DNA of 64,000 nt from CAVQXR01 sp963717955 (GCA_963717955.1 CAVQXR010000001.1:1922001-1986000); one strand, 5' to 3'. Shown: positions 23,600 to 32,147, counted from the stretch's first letter. Notes: generated by a model not told the origin, from the sequence alone. A program made the numbers and translations.

Positions 23600-24687
23600 C
23601 AGAGCGCGCCCCCGAGCTCGTGCCCGAGCGCCACGAGCCACCGGGACGCCTCGAGACCGTCGACGGCCCGGTGGTCGCACGAGAGCACGAGCCGCACCGT
23701 CGGCCGCGCCTCGAGCCTTCCGTCCGCCACCGTCGGGCGCAGCGCACGCGCGCCGACGCCCAGGATCGCCACCGCGGGACGGTGCACGATCGGGACGATC
23801 GCGCCGATTCCGCTCATGCCGGCATTCGACACGGTGAAGGTGACGCCGTCAACGTCGGCCGCCGCGAGCCGGTGCTCGAGGGAACGTCGGACCAGGGCGA
23901 CGACCGCCGTCCGGAGCTCCCGCGGAGTCAGCCGGTCGGCATCGTGGACGACCGGAACGACGAGCCCGCCGGGAACGGCCACGGCGACCCCGATGTTGAC
24001 GGAGGGCTGCTCCACCCGGCCGCGCCCGTCCTCCCACGTGGCGTTCAACAGCCGGTCCGCCGCGAGGCGCCGGGCGACACAGGAGAGGAGCACCGCGGTC
24101 AGCCCGTGCTCGGCGATCTCGTCGTCGCGGCCGAGCGTGTCGACCTCGAGCTCGCACGAGAAGTGCGGCACCTCCCGCCAGGAGCGGGTCAGCGCCGACG
24201 CGACCGCGGCGCGGAGTCGAGCCGCGTCGTCCGGAACGTGCGCCGAGCCGGCCGCCGCGCGCTCGACGTCCCCCTTCATGATCCGCCCGCCCGGGCCCGA
24301 GCCCGTCACCGACGCGAGGTCGACGCCGAGTCGCTCCGCCATCCGGCGGACGACCGGAGCGGCCCGTCCCTCTCGGCCCGCCGGTACCGACACGGGCGCG
24401 GGTGACACCGGGATTCCCCGATCGGGCGTCGGCTCCGGCGCAGCCTCGCCCTGCTCGCCGAGCCAGGCAAGGGTCTGGCCGACCTGCACGTCCTCGCCCT
24501 CCGGGGCCAGCAGCGACAGCACGACGCCCGCCTCGGGCGCCTCGACCTCGACGAGCACCTTCGCGGTGTCGATCTCGGCGAGCACCTGCCCGCGCTCCAC
24601 GCGGTCGCCGGCCGCGACGAGCCAGCGAACGAGAGTGCCATCGGTCGTGTCGGTCGCGATCGGGGGAAGCCTGACGGGCGTCGCCAT
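23599..24687 (-). CDS. Dihydrolipoamide acyltransferase (E2) of a 2-oxoacid dehydrogenase
   Basis: A 362-aa E2 component. One lipoyl domain (residues about 1-78) has the lipoylated Lys in EIDTAKVLVEVEAP; a peripheral-subunit-binding domain follows (about 108-145, VRRMAERLGVDLASVTGSG); the catalytic core ends with LSCDHRAVDGL (DHRxxDG). It passes the acyl group from E1 to CoA. E1 alpha and beta are directly upstream. No E3 (lipoamide dehydrogenase) is in the window, so E3 must be shared. Start and stop overlap neighbours by one base. Confidence 0.92.
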   Translation of the reverse strand: MATPVRLPPIATDTTDGTLVRWLVAAGDRVERGQVLAEIDTAKVLVEVEAPEAGVVLSLLAPEGEDVQVGQTLAWLGEQGEAAPEPTPDRGIPVSPAPVSVPAGREGRAAPVVRRMAERLGVDLASVTGSGPGGRIMKGDVERAAAGSAHVPDDAARLRAAVASALTRSWREVPHFSCELEVDTLGRDDEIAEHGLTAVLLSCVARRLAADRLLNATWEDGRGRVEQPSVNIGVAVAVPGGLVVPVVHDADRLTPRELRTAVVALVRRSLEHRLAAADVDGVTFTVSNAGMSGIGAIVPIVHRPAVAILGVGARALRPTVADGRLEARPTVRLVLSCDHRAVDGLEASRWLVALGHELGGAL

Positions 24688-25670
24688 CAGGACTCGATCA
24701 GGGCGAGCGATCGCTCCGCGATCGCTGCGGCGGTCGGGATCGCGGTATCGAGGTAGACCGGCGAGAACGGCAGCGGCCGGTTGACGGCCCCGAGCCGGCC
24801 CACGGGGGCGTCCAGGATCTCGAACGCCTCCTCGGAGACCCTAGCGGCGATCTCGGCCCCGTAGCCCATCCGGGTCCACGCCTCGTGGACGATCAGGCAG
24901 CGCCCGGTGCGCGAGACCGACTCGACGATCGTGCCCACGTCGAGGGGGACGAGCGTGCGGAGGTCGACGACCTCGACCGAGGCCCGGCCCTCGAGCGCCT
25001 CGGCCGCCTCGAGCGAGCGCCAGACCATCCGCCCCCAGGAGACGATCGTCAGCTCCGTCCCCGCGCGCCTGACCGCAGCCTTGCCGATCTCCTCGACGAC
25101 GTCTCCCTCGGGCACGGGGCCCTTTTGTCCGTAGATGTGGCGGCTCTCGCAGAAGACGACGGGTCGCGGGTCGCGGATCGCGGCAGCGAGCAGGCCCTTG
25201 TGGTCGTGCGGCGTCGCGGGCGCGATCACGACGACGTCGGGCACGTGGCAGAGCCAGGCTTCGAGCGTCTTCGCATGGTGGGGCGACGAGCCGCCCGAGC
25301 CGCCCTGGACGCGGATCACCATCGGCAGATCCTGGTCCCAGACGAACGGGATCGTCCCCATGTGCGTGACGACGGGATCCATCGCCAGCGGCATGAAGTC
25401 CATGTACATGATCTCCACGACCGGCCTCATCCCGACCTGCGCGAGGCCGACCGCGATCCCGAGCATCCCGAGCTCGGAGATCGGGGTGTCGCGCACCCGG
25501 GCCGGCCCGAAGCGCTCCTGCAGGCCGAGGGTGACGCGGTAGAGGCCGCCGTAGACGCCGACGTCCTCGCCGAAGACGACCACGGTCTCGTCACGCTCCA
25601 TCTCGGCGAAGAGCGCCTCCCGCAGCGCCTCGTTGTTGCGGAGCTCACGCACGCCGGTGTCGATCGCCAT
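24687..25670 (-). CDS. 2-oxoacid dehydrogenase E1 beta subunit
   Basis: A 327-aa E1 beta subunit of the acetoin/pyruvate/branched-chain 2-oxoacid dehydrogenase family. Typical blocks: NEALREALFAEMERDETVVV, FGEDVG, TPISELGMLGIAVG and QGGSGGSSPHH. It pairs with E1 alpha to decarboxylate a 2-oxoacid with thiamine diphosphate. The particular substrate cannot be told; the acetoin-type layout E1a-E1b-E2 is one possibility. Confidence 0.92.
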   Translation of the reverse strand: MAIDTGVRELRNNEALREALFAEMERDETVVVFGEDVGVYGGLYRVTLGLQERFGPARVRDTPISELGMLGIAVGLAQVGMRPVVEIMYMDFMPLAMDPVVTHMGTIPFVWDQDLPMVIRVQGGSGGSSPHHAKTLEAWLCHVPDVVVIAPATPHDHKGLLAAAIRDPRPVVFCESRHIYGQKGPVPEGDVVEEIGKAAVRRAGTELTIVSWGRMVWRSLEAAEALEGRASVEVVDLRTLVPLDVGTIVESVSRTGRCLIVHEAWTRMGYGAEIAARVSEEAFEILDAPVGRLGAVNRPLPFSPVYLDTAIPTAAAIAERSLALIES

Positions 25671-26617
25671 CAGTCGATCACCCCGACGAGGATGTCCCGT
25701 GGATCCGGGTAGGGGCTCTCCTCCGCGAAGCGCAGCGCGTCCTCGATCTCGGCGGCGAGCTCACGCTCGTAGCGCTCGTCGAGCTCGTTCGTCAGCACGG
25801 CGCCCTCACGGAGCCTCGCCCCGAGCACGCGGAGCGGATCGCGGTCGCTGAAGGATGCGGGCTCGCCCGCGGGCACGTAGCCACCGAGGTCTCCGGTGGA
25901 GAACGGCGACATCCGATACGTGCGCGCCTCGATCAGGGTCGGATCCCCGCGCAGCGCGGCCGCACGCGCCTCGCGCATCGCCTCGTACACCGCGTCGAGG
26001 TCGTTCCCGTCGACCGAGACGCCGCGGATGCCGTAGCCCTGTGCTCGGCTCACGACGTCGCCGGCCGACTGCACGGCCCACGGAGCCGACAGCGCGTAGC
26101 CGTTGTTCTCGCAGACGAACACGATCGGCAGCCGCCACACACCGGCGAAGTTCAGCGCCTCGTGCGTCGGACCGATGTTGGCCGCGCCGTCGCCGAGGAA
26201 GCAGCACGTGATCGCGTCCTCGCCGCGGAGCTGCTGCGCCATCGCGTGGCCTGCCGCCACCGGGCAGACGGAGCCGACGATCCCGCAGCCGCCGAGGAAG
26301 CCGCCCTCGCGCCAGAGCAGGAGCTGATGCCCTCCCCGGCCCTTCATGCCGCCGGTGGCCTTCCCCATCAGCTCCGCGGCGAGGATCCGGAGCGGCATCC
26401 CGCGCCCGATCGCCTGATGGTGGCCGCGTACCCAGCTGCGGACGAGGTCGACCGGCTCGAGCGCCGCGCAGGCCCCGATCCCGACGGCCTCCTGCCCGAC
26501 CGCGAGGTGCAGGGCGCCGGGGATCCGCCCCTCCCGGTGCGCGGCCTCGATCCGCTCCTCGAACCGGCGGGCGAGGAGCATCCGACGATACAGCTCGAGC
26601 CGTCTCTCGCCGCTCAT
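25670..26617 (-). CDS. 2-oxoacid dehydrogenase E1 alpha subunit
   Basis: A 315-aa thiamine-diphosphate-dependent E1 alpha subunit. The cofactor-binding motif runs from CFLGDGAANIGPTHEALNF to VCENNGYALS (GDG...NN). RMLLARRFEERIEAAHREG at the N-terminus and GMKGRGGHQ are typical. ATG at 26617 overlaps the stop of the FMN glutamate-synthase-like gene as ATGA. Coupling of this complex to a split glutamate synthase suggests the route makes a 2-oxoacid that is decarboxylated to acyl-CoA. Confidence 0.92.
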   Translation of the reverse strand: MSGERRLELYRRMLLARRFEERIEAAHREGRIPGALHLAVGQEAVGIGACAALEPVDLVRSWVRGHHQAIGRGMPLRILAAELMGKATGGMKGRGGHQLLLWREGGFLGGCGIVGSVCPVAAGHAMAQQLRGEDAITCCFLGDGAANIGPTHEALNFAGVWRLPIVFVCENNGYALSAPWAVQSAGDVVSRAQGYGIRGVSVDGNDLDAVYEAMREARAAALRGDPTLIEARTYRMSPFSTGDLGGYVPAGEPASFSDRDPLRVLGARLREGAVLTNELDERYERELAAEIEDALRFAEESPYPDPRDILVGVID

Positions 26618-27969
26618 CCCGCACGGTCGTCGTCGCGGAACGCCGGCGCGGCGGTGAACCCGGGGATCGCGTCGAGGCCGGCCAGGGGGATCTTCGCCAT
26701 CAGCGATGCGTCCAGCGTCAGGGCGCGCAGGTCGTCCGGGTCGAGCGAGTGGATGTCGGACTTGCCGCACGCCTTTGCAAGCATGGTCGCCTCCATCGTC
26801 CAGGCGGTGAGCATCGACACGAGCCGCTCGGCCGCCACGTCGACGTCCACGCGCTCCGCGAGCTCCGGCAGCTGGGTCGTGACCCCGACCGGGCAGCGGC
26901 CGGTGTGGCAGTGGTGGCAGTACCCGCCCGGCGCTGCGCCGAGCTGCTCGTAATCGGCCGTGACGTCGCTGCCGTCGGTCGCCGTCGAGCTGTTGCAGCC
27001 GATCGCGAGCAGGGCCGCAGTCCCGATCGCGACCGCGTCCGCGCCGAGCGCGAGCGCCTTGGCGACGTCGGCGCCGTTGCGGATCCCGCCGGCGGCGATC
27101 AGCTGCACCTCGCCGAAGAGACCGAGCTCCTCGAGCGCCTCCCGCGCCTGCGGGATCGCGGCGAGCGTCGGGATCCCGCCGTGGTCGAGCATCACGTCGG
27201 GCGAGGCGCCCGTGCCGCCCTCGGTGCCGTCGACGAGGATCGCGTCCGCACCGATCTTCGCGGCGACGGCGACGTCGTTGCGGACGCGCGAGGCTCCCAT
27301 CTTGACGATGATCGGAACCTCCCGATCCGTCGCCTCCCGGATCTCCTCCATCTTCACGGCGAGGTCCGGTGCCGTCAGCCAGTCTGGATGCCGGGCGGGG
27401 CCCCGCTGATCGACGCCCGGGGGAAGGTCCCGCATCCGGGCGACGCGGTCGATCGTCTTCATCCCGAGCAGCACCCCGCCCGTGCCCGGCTTCGCGCCCT
27501 GCGAGCAGACGATCTCCACGGCGTTCGCCTGGCGCAGCTGGCGCAGCTCGTTCCCGTAGCGGCTGGGCAGGATCTGGTAGACGAGCTGGCTCGAGGCCTC
27601 GCGCTCCTCGTCGAGCATCCCGCCGTCACCGGTCGTGGTCGAGATCCCGACCGTGGAGGCAGCTCTCCCGAGCGCGACCTTGGCGTTCAGCGACAGGGCC
27701 CCGAACGACATCCCGCTGATCATGACCGGGATCGAGAGCCGGATCGGCTTCGGGGCTCGCGATCCGATCACCGTTGCCGTCTCGCACTTCTCCATGTAGC
27801 CCTCGACCGGGAAGCGCGTCAGCACGGCCGGCAGGAAGACGAGGTCGTCGAGCGTGGGCCACCGCCGCTCGAGGAGCGTCGAGAAGCCGTGCATCAGGTA
27901 GGTGCCGCGCTCGGCCTTCTCGTGAAGCGCGGCGATGACCTCCGGCGTCCAGATCGGGCTCCGCTTCAC
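26614..27969 (-). CDS. Glutamate synthase FMN-domain protein (MgsC/GlxD-like)
   Basis: A 451-aa protein equal to the FMN/iron-sulfur synthase domain of glutamate synthase. Visible: PVMISGMSFGALSLNAK, TTTGDGGM, SQGAKPGTGGVLLG, GADAILVDGTEGGTGASP, and a cluster-binding Cys set in CHHCHTGRCPVGV. With the class II amidotransferase and the GXGXG protein upstream it forms the three-part set of N-methylglutamate synthase (MgsABC) and Glx proteins, which transfer an amine or ammonia to a 2-oxo/glutamate backbone. GTG at 27969 overlaps the preceding stop as GTGA. A homologue sits at 50257. Confidence 0.9.
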   Translation of the reverse strand: MKRSPIWTPEVIAALHEKAERGTYLMHGFSTLLERRWPTLDDLVFLPAVLTRFPVEGYMEKCETATVIGSRAPKPIRLSIPVMISGMSFGALSLNAKVALGRAASTVGISTTTGDGGMLDEEREASSQLVYQILPSRYGNELRQLRQANAVEIVCSQGAKPGTGGVLLGMKTIDRVARMRDLPPGVDQRGPARHPDWLTAPDLAVKMEEIREATDREVPIIVKMGASRVRNDVAVAAKIGADAILVDGTEGGTGASPDVMLDHGGIPTLAAIPQAREALEELGLFGEVQLIAAGGIRNGADVAKALALGADAVAIGTAALLAIGCNSSTATDGSDVTADYEQLGAAPGGYCHHCHTGRCPVGVTTQLPELAERVDVDVAAERLVSMLTAWTMEATMLAKACGKSDIHSLDPDDLRALTLDASLMAKIPLAGLDAIPGFTAAPAFRDDDRAG

Positions 27970-28649
27970 ATCTCCCTCCACATCGCCATGTTCTCCTTCG
28001 TGAAGTGCCAGAGCCTCCGCGCGGCCACGAGCTTCTTCCAGTCGCGGTCGAGCCCACCGTCGCCGAGCAGCCGGGCCACCTCCTCGATCGTCGCCTCGTC
28101 GTCTCGGTCCGGCGTGACGATCCGCGTGTCGTTCCCCGCCTCGCGGATCTCGCCGCCGACGAGCACGATCCCCTCGTACATGGAGTCCCCGACGCCCCGG
28201 GCGGCGTTGCCTGCGATCGCGATCGTGCCGCGCTGGTGCATGAACCCGCACATCGCCCCTGCGTCTCCGCCGATCACGAGCAGGCCTCCCTTCAGCGAGA
28301 CGCCCGCCCGCACGTCGGCGCTGCCGCGCACCACGACGACGCCCCGGCGCATCGACGCGCCGGCCCCTGCGCCCGCGCCGCCGTCGACGATCACGGTGCC
28401 GCCCTCGTTGTTCTCCGCGAGGCCCCAGCCGGCGGCGCCGGTGACGTGCACGTCGAGGCCGTTGTTCATCCCGGCGCAGTACGCACCCACGTTGCCCTCG
28501 ATCCGGAGGGCGCCCGTCCCCACGACGGCCACGCCGAGGTTGTGGCGGCCGTCCGGGTGCGTGAGCACCCAGTCGTCGTCCGGATGCTCTCGCAGCGTCC
28601 GGTTGACCTCGGTGACCGTCAGCCCGCGACCGTCGAGCCGGCGCTCCAC
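27966..28649 (-). CDS. Glutamate synthase GXGXG-domain protein (MgsB/GlxC-like)
   Basis: A 227-aa right-handed beta-helix protein equal to the C-terminal GXGXG domain of the glutamate synthase large subunit, which has a structural role. Regular repeats are seen: GALRIEGNVGAYC, LDVHVTGAAGWGL, GTVIVDGGAGAGAG, GVVVVRGSADVRAG, GLLVIGGDAG. GTG at 28649 is chosen because the matching protein at 49565 begins with an equivalent IDGHGKTTREMN segment; this gives a 31-base overlap with the amidotransferase gene. Confidence 0.88.
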   Translation of the reverse strand: MERRLDGRGLTVTEVNRTLREHPDDDWVLTHPDGRHNLGVAVVGTGALRIEGNVGAYCAGMNNGLDVHVTGAAGWGLAENNEGGTVIVDGGAGAGAGASMRRGVVVVRGSADVRAGVSLKGGLLVIGGDAGAMCGFMHQRGTIAIAGNAARGVGDSMYEGIVLVGGEIREAGNDTRIVTPDRDDEATIEEVARLLGDGGLDRDWKKLVAARRLWHFTKENMAMWREM

Positions 28650-29527
28650 GTCAGCACCTCCTCCTCCGGCATGTGGAGGACCGCGCTGTCCGGATCGACG
28701 ACGTCGAGGACGGCTCGCATCTCCGAGCCGAACGCGATCGCCGTCTCGTCCTCGGCGATCACGAGCGGGCAGGCACCGTACCGGTCGCGGGCGGCACCGA
28801 TTCCGTCCGGCGTCCCGAACAGGAGCAGGAACGTGCCGTCGAACGTCGCCGCGGCCTCGCGGAGGGCATCCTCGAAGGACAGCCCCGAGCTCATCCGGTC
28901 GGCGAGCCACACGGCCGCGAGCTCCGAGTCGTTCGCCGTCGCGAAGCGGTAGCCGCGGCCCGTCATCTGCCGGCGCAGCCGGTCGTAGTTCGTGATGTGC
29001 CCGTGGTGGACGACGGTCACGTCGGGGAAGGGCCGCGCCCAGAACGGGTGGCTGTAGTCGACGTCGACGATGCTCTCGGTGGCGAGCCGGCAGTGCACGA
29101 GCCCGTGGGTGCCATGGAGCTGCGAGACGCCGTGCGCGGCATCGACATCGAGCGCGTCGCCGAGGTCCTTCACCACGCGAACCGACGAGCCGAGCGCGTG
29201 GACACGTCCGCCGAGCGCCTCCACGGCGGCCACGACGTCGGCGGCCGCCGCGTCCGTGCCGAGCGTGACGCGGACGAACGTCTCGCCGGGGCGGGGGCGG
29301 TGGACGTCGGCGATGTCGACGTGCACGTCGGCCTCGAGCGCTGCGACGACGGCATGGGCGACCTCGCCGTGGGCATGCACGTCGAGCGACACGGCTCCTG
29401 TCGGCGGGTGGTACAGCGCGAACCCGGTCGAGTCGTAGCCGCGATGGCGGATCGCCGCGCCCTGGCGGACCAGTCGCTCCCCGAGCGGCCCATGCTCCTT
29501 GAGAACGATTCCGGCGAGCCCGCACAT
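28619..29527 (-). CDS. Class II glutamine amidotransferase (MgsA/GlxB-like)
   Basis: A 302-aa Ntn-type glutaminase domain. After removal of Met, Cys2 in MCGLAGI is the nucleophile, so ATG at 29527 is the start although the frame opens further upstream. IRHRGYDSTGFALY, SHPFWARPFPDVTVVHHGHITNY and the N-D pair in FATANDSE are typical. It supplies ammonia from glutamine (or accepts gamma-glutamyl amides) to the FMN subunit. It is the first gene of the eight-gene operon. Confidence 0.9.
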   Translation of the reverse strand: MCGLAGIVLKEHGPLGERLVRQGAAIRHRGYDSTGFALYHPPTGAVSLDVHAHGEVAHAVVAALEADVHVDIADVHRPRPGETFVRVTLGTDAAAADVVAAVEALGGRVHALGSSVRVVKDLGDALDVDAAHGVSQLHGTHGLVHCRLATESIVDVDYSHPFWARPFPDVTVVHHGHITNYDRLRRQMTGRGYRFATANDSELAAVWLADRMSSGLSFEDALREAAATFDGTFLLLFGTPDGIGAARDRYGACPLVIAEDETAIAFGSEMRAVLDVVDPDSAVLHMPEEEVLTWSAGSTVAG

Positions 29528-29558
29528 CGACCCGGTCAACGCTCCTCTCGACGCGTTG

Positions 29559-29575
29559 TTGGATCCAGGATCCAA
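29559..29575. promoter_or_regulatory. Palindromic operator TTGGATCC-A-GGATCCAA
   Basis: A perfect 17-base inverted repeat with a central A. It begins one base downstream of the -10 element of the operon promoter and covers the expected transcription start, so a bound protein would block initiation. GATCC-type palindromes of this size suit FCD-GntR regulators; the gene at 22901-23599 in the same operon is the obvious candidate. Confidence 0.75.
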
Positions 29576-29604
29576 AGTCTACGGGGGGGCGTGACCGCTG
29601 TCAA
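29576..29604 (-). promoter_or_regulatory. Consensus promoter of the eight-gene operon
   Basis: On the minus strand TTGACA (29604-29599) is followed after exactly 17 bases by TAGACT (29581-29576). The -35 overlaps the stop codon of the upstream PuuD-like gene. The leader to the ATG at 29527 is about 40 bases and contains GAGAGGAG. Confidence 0.8.
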
Positions 29605-30302
29605 TCGGTCGAGATCAGGGCTGCGAACAGCCGGCGCTGGCGCGCCCAGTCCACCTTCGCCGACCACTCCGGATGCCACTGGACGCCCAGGATCGGCTCG
29701 GTCGCGTGCTCGATCGCCTCGACGGTACCGTCGTCGGCCCACGCGACGGCGGAGAGGCCCTCTCCGAGGTCGGCGATCGCCTGGTGGTGGAGGGAGTTGA
29801 CCTCGATGCGCGTCTCTCCGAGCAGGTGGTGGAGGCGCGATCCCTCCGCGATCTCGATCCAGTGCGCGGTCGCGTCCCAGCGATCGAGCGCCGCGTGCTC
29901 CACGTCCGTCACATCCGGAAGATGCTGCACGAGGGTGCCGCCGAGCGACACGTTGACGAGCTGGATGCCGCGGCAGATGCCGAGCACGGGCATCCGGCGC
30001 GTCCGGGCGCGGCGGAGCAGCGCGAGCTCGAACTCGTCGCGGCGACGGTCGAGCGTGTTCGTGTCCGGGTGGGCTTCGTCCGCGTAGTAGTCGGGCGACA
30101 GGTCCCCGCCGCCCTGGAGGACGAGCGCATCGAGACGGTCGAGCACCTCCTCGACGTGGGCGCTCGGCGGCAGGAGCAGGGGCACCGCGCCGATCTCCTC
30201 GACGAGGTCCGAGAGCCCGACGTTCGAGGTCGCATACGGCATCTGCACGAACGGGCTCACCCGCTCCCGCGTGTAGACCGTGATCCCGATCGCCGGCCGC
30301 AT
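29601..30302 (-). CDS. Gamma-glutamyl-gamma-aminobutyrate hydrolase-like protein (PuuD-like)
   Basis: A 233-aa class I amidotransferase-fold hydrolase (peptidase C26/PuuD type), which cuts gamma-glutamyl amides to release glutamate. It shows LQGGGDLSPDYY, the nucleophile Cys in GICRGIQLVNVSLGG and the catalytic His-Glu in GVQWHPEW. ATG at 30302. It sits upstream of the glutamate-synthase-like operon and divergent from the nitrile hydratase genes. A second copy is at 62643. Confidence 0.88.
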   Translation of the reverse strand: MRPAIGITVYTRERVSPFVQMPYATSNVGLSDLVEEIGAVPLLLPPSAHVEEVLDRLDALVLQGGGDLSPDYYADEAHPDTNTLDRRRDEFELALLRRARTRRMPVLGICRGIQLVNVSLGGTLVQHLPDVTDVEHAALDRWDATAHWIEIAEGSRLHHLLGETRIEVNSLHHQAIADLGEGLSAVAWADDGTVEAIEHATEPILGVQWHPEWSAKVDWARQRRLFAALISTD

Positions 30303-30348
30303 GTCCGAAGGCTACTGCGCCGGCGGAAAGCCCTTGCGCGGGTCACGC

Positions 30349-30354
30349 TAGACT
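30349..30354 (+). promoter_or_regulatory. -10 hexamer TAGACT of the nitrile hydratase operon
   Basis: TAGACT lies 6 bases before the GTG at 30361, so the mRNA should begin at or next to the start codon. No -35 at a normal distance is seen. Confidence 0.55.
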
Positions 30355-30360
30355 CGCGCC

Positions 30361-31038
30361 GTGGACGGCATCCACGACATGGGCGGGATGCACGGCTTCG
30401 GCTCCACGCGCTCTCCCGGCGACGGCGCCACCTACCACGAGCGATGGGAGGGAAGGATCTTCGCGCTCCATCTGCTCGTCGGCTCCGAGCACCTGGGTGG
30501 AGGCCCCGGCGGGCGGGCGACGCGCGAGGAGATGGATCCGGCCGGGTACCTCGAGGCCTCCTACTACGAGCGGTGGCTCTGGAGCGCAGAGCGGCGGCTC
30601 GAGCGAGGCGGCAGCATCGAGCCGGGGGAGGTCGATGCGATGATGGCGCGTCTTCGGGGCGGTGAGGCGGCGCCGACGCGGAGCGACGACGCGGCGGTGA
30701 CGCGGGCGCTCCAGGCGCTCCGCGAGGGGGAGCGGCTGCCGATGCCCTCCGCGCCGCAGTACGCGCCGGGCGACCGGGTCCGTGTCCGGCGGATGCGGCC
30801 GGCCGGGCATACCCGAGCGCCGCGGTACGCCAGGGGCGCGACGGGCGTCGTCGAGCGCGTCCAGGGGGCGGACCGCCTTCCGGACCTCGCCGAGTACGGC
30901 ATCCCCTGCGAGCACGAGCCCGTCTACGCGGTCTCGTTCCGCTCGCAGGACCTCTGGGGGGAGGCGACCGAGGGCGAGACGGCCTGGACGGTCATGCTCG
31001 ACCTGTGGGAGACCTACCTGGAGCCTGCCGATGACTGA
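30361..31038 (+). CDS. nthB: Nitrile hydratase beta subunit
   Basis: A 225-aa beta subunit; with alpha it hydrates nitriles to amides. The N-terminus MDGIHDMGGMHGFG is the family signature, followed by a central ERWLWSAERRLERGG-like helix and the C-terminal SH3-like barrel (GDRVRVRRMRPAGHTRAPRYA, YAVSFRSQDLWGE). The start is GTG at 30361. The beta-alpha-activator order is that of cobalt-type enzymes. The end overlaps the alpha gene by 8 bases. Confidence 0.95.
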   Translation: MDGIHDMGGMHGFGSTRSPGDGATYHERWEGRIFALHLLVGSEHLGGGPGGRATREEMDPAGYLEASYYERWLWSAERRLERGGSIEPGEVDAMMARLRGGEAAPTRSDDAAVTRALQALREGERLPMPSAPQYAPGDRVRVRRMRPAGHTRAPRYARGATGVVERVQGADRLPDLAEYGIPCEHEPVYAVSFRSQDLWGEATEGETAWTVMLDLWETYLEPADD

Positions 31039-31669
31039 GCACGACCACGACCACGACGGCCATCACCACCACGAGCGGCCGGCCTCCGAGGTCGAGCTGC
31101 GCGCGCGCGCGCTGGAGGCGCTCCTCGTCGAGAAGGGGCTGATGACGACGGACGCGATCGACGCCGTGGTCGAGCTGTACGAGAACGACATCGGCCCGCA
31201 GAACGGCGCCCGGGTCGTCGCCCGCGCGTGGGTCGACCCCGACTACCGGCGGCGCCTCCTCGAGGACGGATCGGCGGCGATCGCCGAGCTCGGCTACGGA
31301 GGTGCCGAGAGCGAGACGATGGTCGTCGTCGAGAACGCCCCGGCCGTGCACAACGTGATCGTCTGCACGCTCTGCTCCTGCTACCCGTGGCCGGTGCTCG
31401 GGCTCCCGCCGGTGTGGTACAAGAGCGCGCCGTACCGGGCCCGGGTCGTCGCCGAGCCGCGGGCGGTGCTCGCCGAGTTCGACCTCGAGCTGCCCGACGA
31501 CGTCGAGATCAGGGTCTGGGATTCGACCGCCGAGGTGCGCTACCTCGTCCTCCCGATGCGCCCGGCCGGAACCGAGAGCTGGAGCGAGGAGCAACTCGCG
31601 GAGATCGTCACGCGCGACTCGATGATCGGCACCGATGCCCCGCGAGTGCCCGGGGCGGCGGCCGCATGA
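31031..31669 (+). CDS. nthA: Nitrile hydratase alpha subunit, cobalt type
   Basis: A 212-aa catalytic subunit. The metal-binding loop VCTLCSCYPWP near residue 115 has Thr in the CTLCSC motif, the mark of cobalt rather than iron enzymes; its Cys residues are normally oxidised after translation. The His/Asp-rich N-terminal tail MTEHDHDHDGHHHHE is longer and richer in His than usual and might help load metal. It overlaps the beta gene and, as ATGA, the activator gene. Confidence 0.95.
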   Translation: MTEHDHDHDGHHHHERPASEVELRARALEALLVEKGLMTTDAIDAVVELYENDIGPQNGARVVARAWVDPDYRRRLLEDGSAAIAELGYGGAESETMVVVENAPAVHNVIVCTLCSCYPWPVLGLPPVWYKSAPYRARVVAEPRAVLAEFDLELPDDVEIRVWDSTAEVRYLVLPMRPAGTESWSEEQLAEIVTRDSMIGTDAPRVPGAAAA

Positions 31670-31956
31670 CCGCGGTCCGGCTCGACGACCTCGATTCGGA
31701 GCTCGCCGCCGCGGCGCCGCTGCCACGCAGAAACGGAGAGCTGGTCTTCGAGGAGCCCTGGCAGGGAAGGGTGCTCGGCATGACCGTCGTCACGCTCGAG
31801 CGGCTGGACCTGCCCTGGGCGGAGCTTCGGGACCACCTGGCCCGCGCAATCCGCCGTCACGGCTACGACCCGGCCGAGCCTGCGGCCACCGCGTACTACA
31901 CCGCCCTCCTCGAGGCCCTCGAGCTGCTGCTCGCGGAGCGCGACGTCGGCGGCTGA
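31666..31956 (+). CDS. Nitrile hydratase accessory/activator protein
   Basis: A 96-aa protein resembling the N-terminal part of the beta subunit (NGELVFEEPWQGRVLGM, with LPWAELRDHLARAI), as do the activators that deliver cobalt to the alpha subunit by subunit swapping. It overlaps the alpha gene as ATGA and closes the three-gene operon. Confidence 0.85.
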   Translation: MTAVRLDDLDSELAAAAPLPRRNGELVFEEPWQGRVLGMTVVTLERLDLPWAELRDHLARAIRRHGYDPAEPAATAYYTALLEALELLLAERDVGG

Positions 31957-32059
31957 GGGCCCGGCTCGGCCGGGCCGACCCGCCAAGGAGCCGCTCGCAG
32001 GGTGGCGGTTACGAACCGGTCGGCCGGGAGCAGGGCCGGATGAGGGCCAGCCGAAGACC

Positions 32060-32147
32060 GTGACCGCCGGGCTCCGCCCGGCTCCTACGCGGGTCCGGCC
32101 CGGCCGAGCCGGGCCGTCAGCCGCCGGGGGCCGCTCAGCCGCGGAGG
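32060..32147. repeat. Dispersed two-hairpin repeat, copy A
   Basis: Begins GTGACCGCCGGGCTCCGCCC and holds two GC hairpins, the second built on CGGCCGAGCCG. It lies between the convergent nitrile hydratase and PLP enzyme genes. Copies are at 32151, 42237 and 55791. Probably a REP-like element or bidirectional terminator. Confidence 0.75.

Noticed and set aside
26749..28995. 748-codon plus-strand frame
   Set aside because: Antisense to the FMN and GXGXG glutamate-synthase-like genes.
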